Positions 12,160 to 13,862 of a DNA stretch of 13,862 nucleotides are shown here, in pieces (within the stretch, counting starts at the first letter, position 1; each line of letters opens with the position of its first letter). The translations under genes and the position numbers were made by a program. Source of the DNA: Eubacteriaceae bacterium (GTDB lineage: Bacteria > Bacillota > Clostridia > Eubacteriales > Alkalibacteraceae); NCBI GenBank assembly GCA_003446375.1, contig DMAW01000147.1, forward strand, positions 1-13,862, in the 5' to 3' direction. Under the pieces are notes generated by a model. That model did no database searches and was not told the origin of the DNA. It worked only from the letters and a program-made list of their open reading frames with translations.

Positions 12160-13862
12160 ACTGCTTGAAATTAAGACTTGTACCGCCTTTTGGGACATAG
12201 ACGGGACTGTCCTGCGTTTTCAGAGGCGAAAGCGCGTCGATGACGAGCTGACAGGCCGGACGATAGAGCGGTACCGGGAACTGCTGCTGGATGAAACCTA
12301 CAAAAGCTGCCCGCAAATGCTCCGCGACATTGCCTGCATCTTAACGGATAACATTTTGGCACGAATCGGCATTGAGGTGTATCAAAAGCAATTTTTGAAA
12401 ATGTTTCAGCACTATTCGGCGCTCTATGTCGAGCAATGGGAACAGGCCGGAAAATGCTTTGTTTCCAACAAAACGGCCATGTTTCCGGTTTTTGAGTTCA
12501 TGTTCCGAAACAGGCTGGTTGAACAGCCGAACAGTCCGCTTGTCCTTTTGAGAGACATTTCGTGTGATAGCAAAATCTTTTTGAATATCTTTGAGGAATG
12601 CTTTTCATCCTTCTGGGTAAACAAGATCAGGGAGAAGGTTCTGGGACAGGAAACGCTTGCCCCCATCCGGGAACGGATTGGGCCTCTGAGAACGACACAA
12701 TACCTTTGTTTTCTGCCGGAGACTGTCATCACAGATTACCTCAAAATCATTGCAGGAAGATTTACGCAGCAGCGCAGGCTCATCACTACGCAAAGCTTCT
12801 GCCTCGAACTGCTTGGCAGCGATACATCCATTTCCAGCCCGCGTTTTCATCCAAGGTTTGTAACGCTGGTCGCTGCCGAAGTTCGCCGCGAGTTTGAAAT
12901 CCAGTGCCAAAAATTCATTGCTGAAAACCACCTGCAGCTTGATATGTCCAGTGACAAGTGGACGCTGTTCCATAGGCACGGGCCGTCCCTGCACCGGGAA
13001 ACCATTGATTTTACAGGAATTTGTTCACCTTCCCTGCGGCTTGAAATCAAGTATTTCATGAAGCACAGATATTACAGCATCACCGCCGACAAAGACCGTG
13101 CCATTACTACCTTGGCGTACGCGGCCAATCTGCTCACGGATAACAATCCAAGTATTCGTTTTTTCGCGGATGTGGATGACGTCGATGTCCGGTCGCTGTA
13201 CATGAGCATGGAGCGCAGATATGGACAGACAACCGGAGGAAAGTCGGTATCGAATATCATGAGGGTTTTCAGCATTTTGTCGGTACTCATGGAATATCTG
13301 ATGAGCGATCATCGGGATGAAGCAATGCGCAGCCCCGTTCCACACGACAACCCCTTTTCCCGTTACCGGTTTCATAACGCAAAGGACTACAAAGTACGGA
13401 CCGCCGTCATTCCGGAGGCTGTCGCGGAGCAGATCGATGCGCATCTGGATGAGCTTGACCCGGTGCAGGCTCTGCTGTACCGGATTTTCTCCGCCACAGG
13501 CATGCGTATGAAGGAGGTGCTTTTTCTGGAGGCAGACTGTCTGGAACCGTCACAGTATGAGGGTGTTGTCCAGCTTAAGTACAAGCAGTACAAAACCCTG
13601 ACCGCCAGACGGAAGGCCGGTGTGCCGGATTATCACAGAGTGCTCATCCTGAAAGCATTGGCAGATGAAATCTCCGGACAGATTCACAAAACGAAAGAGT
13701 GGCGGAAGGAACTTGGCGTGCCGTATCTGTTTGTCAACAAGCGGCCGAATTTTCGGGCCAGCATGATCAGTATGAGCAATTATCTGCTGGTCATCAACAG
13801 GCTCATTGAAAAATATGACATCCGTGATGAAAACGGTCAGCTATGGCATTTTACCAGCAAGC
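12152..13862 (+). CDS. Tyrosine recombinase, Tn554 TnpB-like, 3' end cut off by window
   Basis: An open frame of 570 codons from ATG 12152 to the right edge with no stop, overlapping the end of the first recombinase gene by eight bases. The ribosome site AGGTGG lies five bases upstream. It starts MIKLLEIKTCTAFWD. The first ~410 residues are a long N-terminal region with no recognised motif, as in TnpB-type recombinases of about 630 residues. The catalytic domain follows: box I is FSATGMRMKEVLFLEADCLE with Arg452, and a Lys-rich strand (KYKQYKTLTARRKAG) carries the likely active-site Lys. The last visible residues, LWHFTSK, stand just where box II (HxxRHT) should follow. The nucleophile Tyr would lie beyond the window. 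Typical systems of this type need both recombinases, often with a third protein. Confidence 0.88.
   Translation, partial: MIKLLEIKTCTAFWDIDGTVLRFQRRKRVDDELTGRTIERYRELLLDETYKSCPQMLRDIACILTDNILARIGIEVYQKQFLKMFQHYSALYVEQWEQAGKCFVSNKTAMFPVFEFMFRNRLVEQPNSPLVLLRDISCDSKIFLNIFEECFSSFWVNKIREKVLGQETLAPIRERIGPLRTTQYLCFLPETVITDYLKIIAGRFTQQRRLITTQSFCLELLGSDTSISSPRFHPRFVTLVAAEVRREFEIQCQKFIAENHLQLDMSSDKWTLFHRHGPSLHRETIDFTGICSPSLRLEIKYFMKHRYYSITADKDRAITTLAYAANLLTDNNPSIRFFADVDDVDVRSLYMSMERRYGQTTGGKSVSNIMRVFSILSVLMEYLMSDHRDEAMRSPVPHDNPFSRYRFHNAKDYKVRTAVIPEAVAEQIDAHLDELDPVQALLYRIFSATGMRMKEVLFLEADCLEPSQYEGVVQLKYKQYKTLTARRKAGVPDYHRVLILKALADEISGQIHKTKEWRKELGVPYLFVNKRPNFRASMISMSNYLLVINRLIEKYDIRDENGQLWHFTSK

Larger units (their letters stand above)
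10560..13862 (+). mobile_element. Putative inserted element with tandem tyrosine recombinases (right end not in window)
   Basis: The left limit is set where copy 1 of the DUF6133 gene loses its match (about 10560); the GC shift at about 10745 is the other possible limit. Inside are a complete DUF6133 copy and two overlapping tyrosine recombinase genes on the same strand, in the tnpA-tnpB order of Tn554-like and recombinase-in-trio elements. A third small recombinase-helper gene would be expected beyond the window. No target repeat or terminal inverted repeat could be confirmed because the right end is out of view. Both the boundaries and the element class are inferred. Confidence 0.5.

Noticed and set aside
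12424..13593. Several open frames on both strands of 60-140 codons
   Set aside because: They are shadows of the single continuous + strand frame from 12152 to the right edge, which carries recombinase motifs.

Overview
The window looks like part of an integrative conjugative or mobilisable element from a low-GC, Gram-positive Clostridia-type host. The evidence is AT-rich genes with strong AGGAGG-like ribosome sites, several TTG starts, a surface protein anchored by S-layer homology (SLH) domains, and transfer genes of the kind found in Firmicute elements. No rRNA or tRNA gene was seen, and no chromosomal housekeeping gene is present. The exact species cannot be told from this sequence.

Left part (1-3850): accessory and DNA-processing genes, all on the + strand and closely packed. 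They are the C-terminal part of a RadC-like JAB/JAMM protein, a DUF3991/Toprim primase-like protein, a DUF6075-type protein, a hairpin-rich intergenic stretch that I propose as the origin of transfer (oriT), a small acidic protein, a MobC-like accessory protein, an overlapping MOBP-type relaxase, and a 58-residue Cys-rich protein that ends inside a likely terminator.

Middle part (3878-10306): a 1323-residue secreted protein with three SLH domains and nine tandem domains of about 92 residues lies between the relaxase and the VirD4/TraG coupling protein. It is followed by the coupling protein and a VirB2-like two-helix membrane protein. The position suggests a cell-surface protein that serves mating contact, or cargo carried in the transfer operon; that role is inferred.

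Right part (10385-13862): this reads as a junction. A DUF6133-type small membrane protein gene loses its normal C-terminus. About 60 bases later a complete second copy of the same family begins, and within that copy the sequence changes from AT-rich to clearly GC-richer. Two overlapping tyrosine recombinase genes follow, the second running off the window. Their order and spacing recall the tnpA-tnpB part of Tn554-like or recombinase-in-trio elements. A 13-bp perfect inverted repeat and a second small palindrome sit just upstream of the first recombinase, around a likely promoter. The simplest reading is that a second, GC-richer mobile element has entered the transfer operon of the AT-rich element at or near the DUF6133 gene.

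Together: MobC and relaxase would nick the oriT, the Toprim and RadC proteins would act on the transferred DNA, VirD4 would couple it to a type IV secretion channel (of which only the VirB2-like and DUF6133 proteins are visible), and the SLH protein would decorate the donor surface. The rest of the channel (VirB4, VirB6 and others) is not in view and may lie beyond the right-hand insertion.
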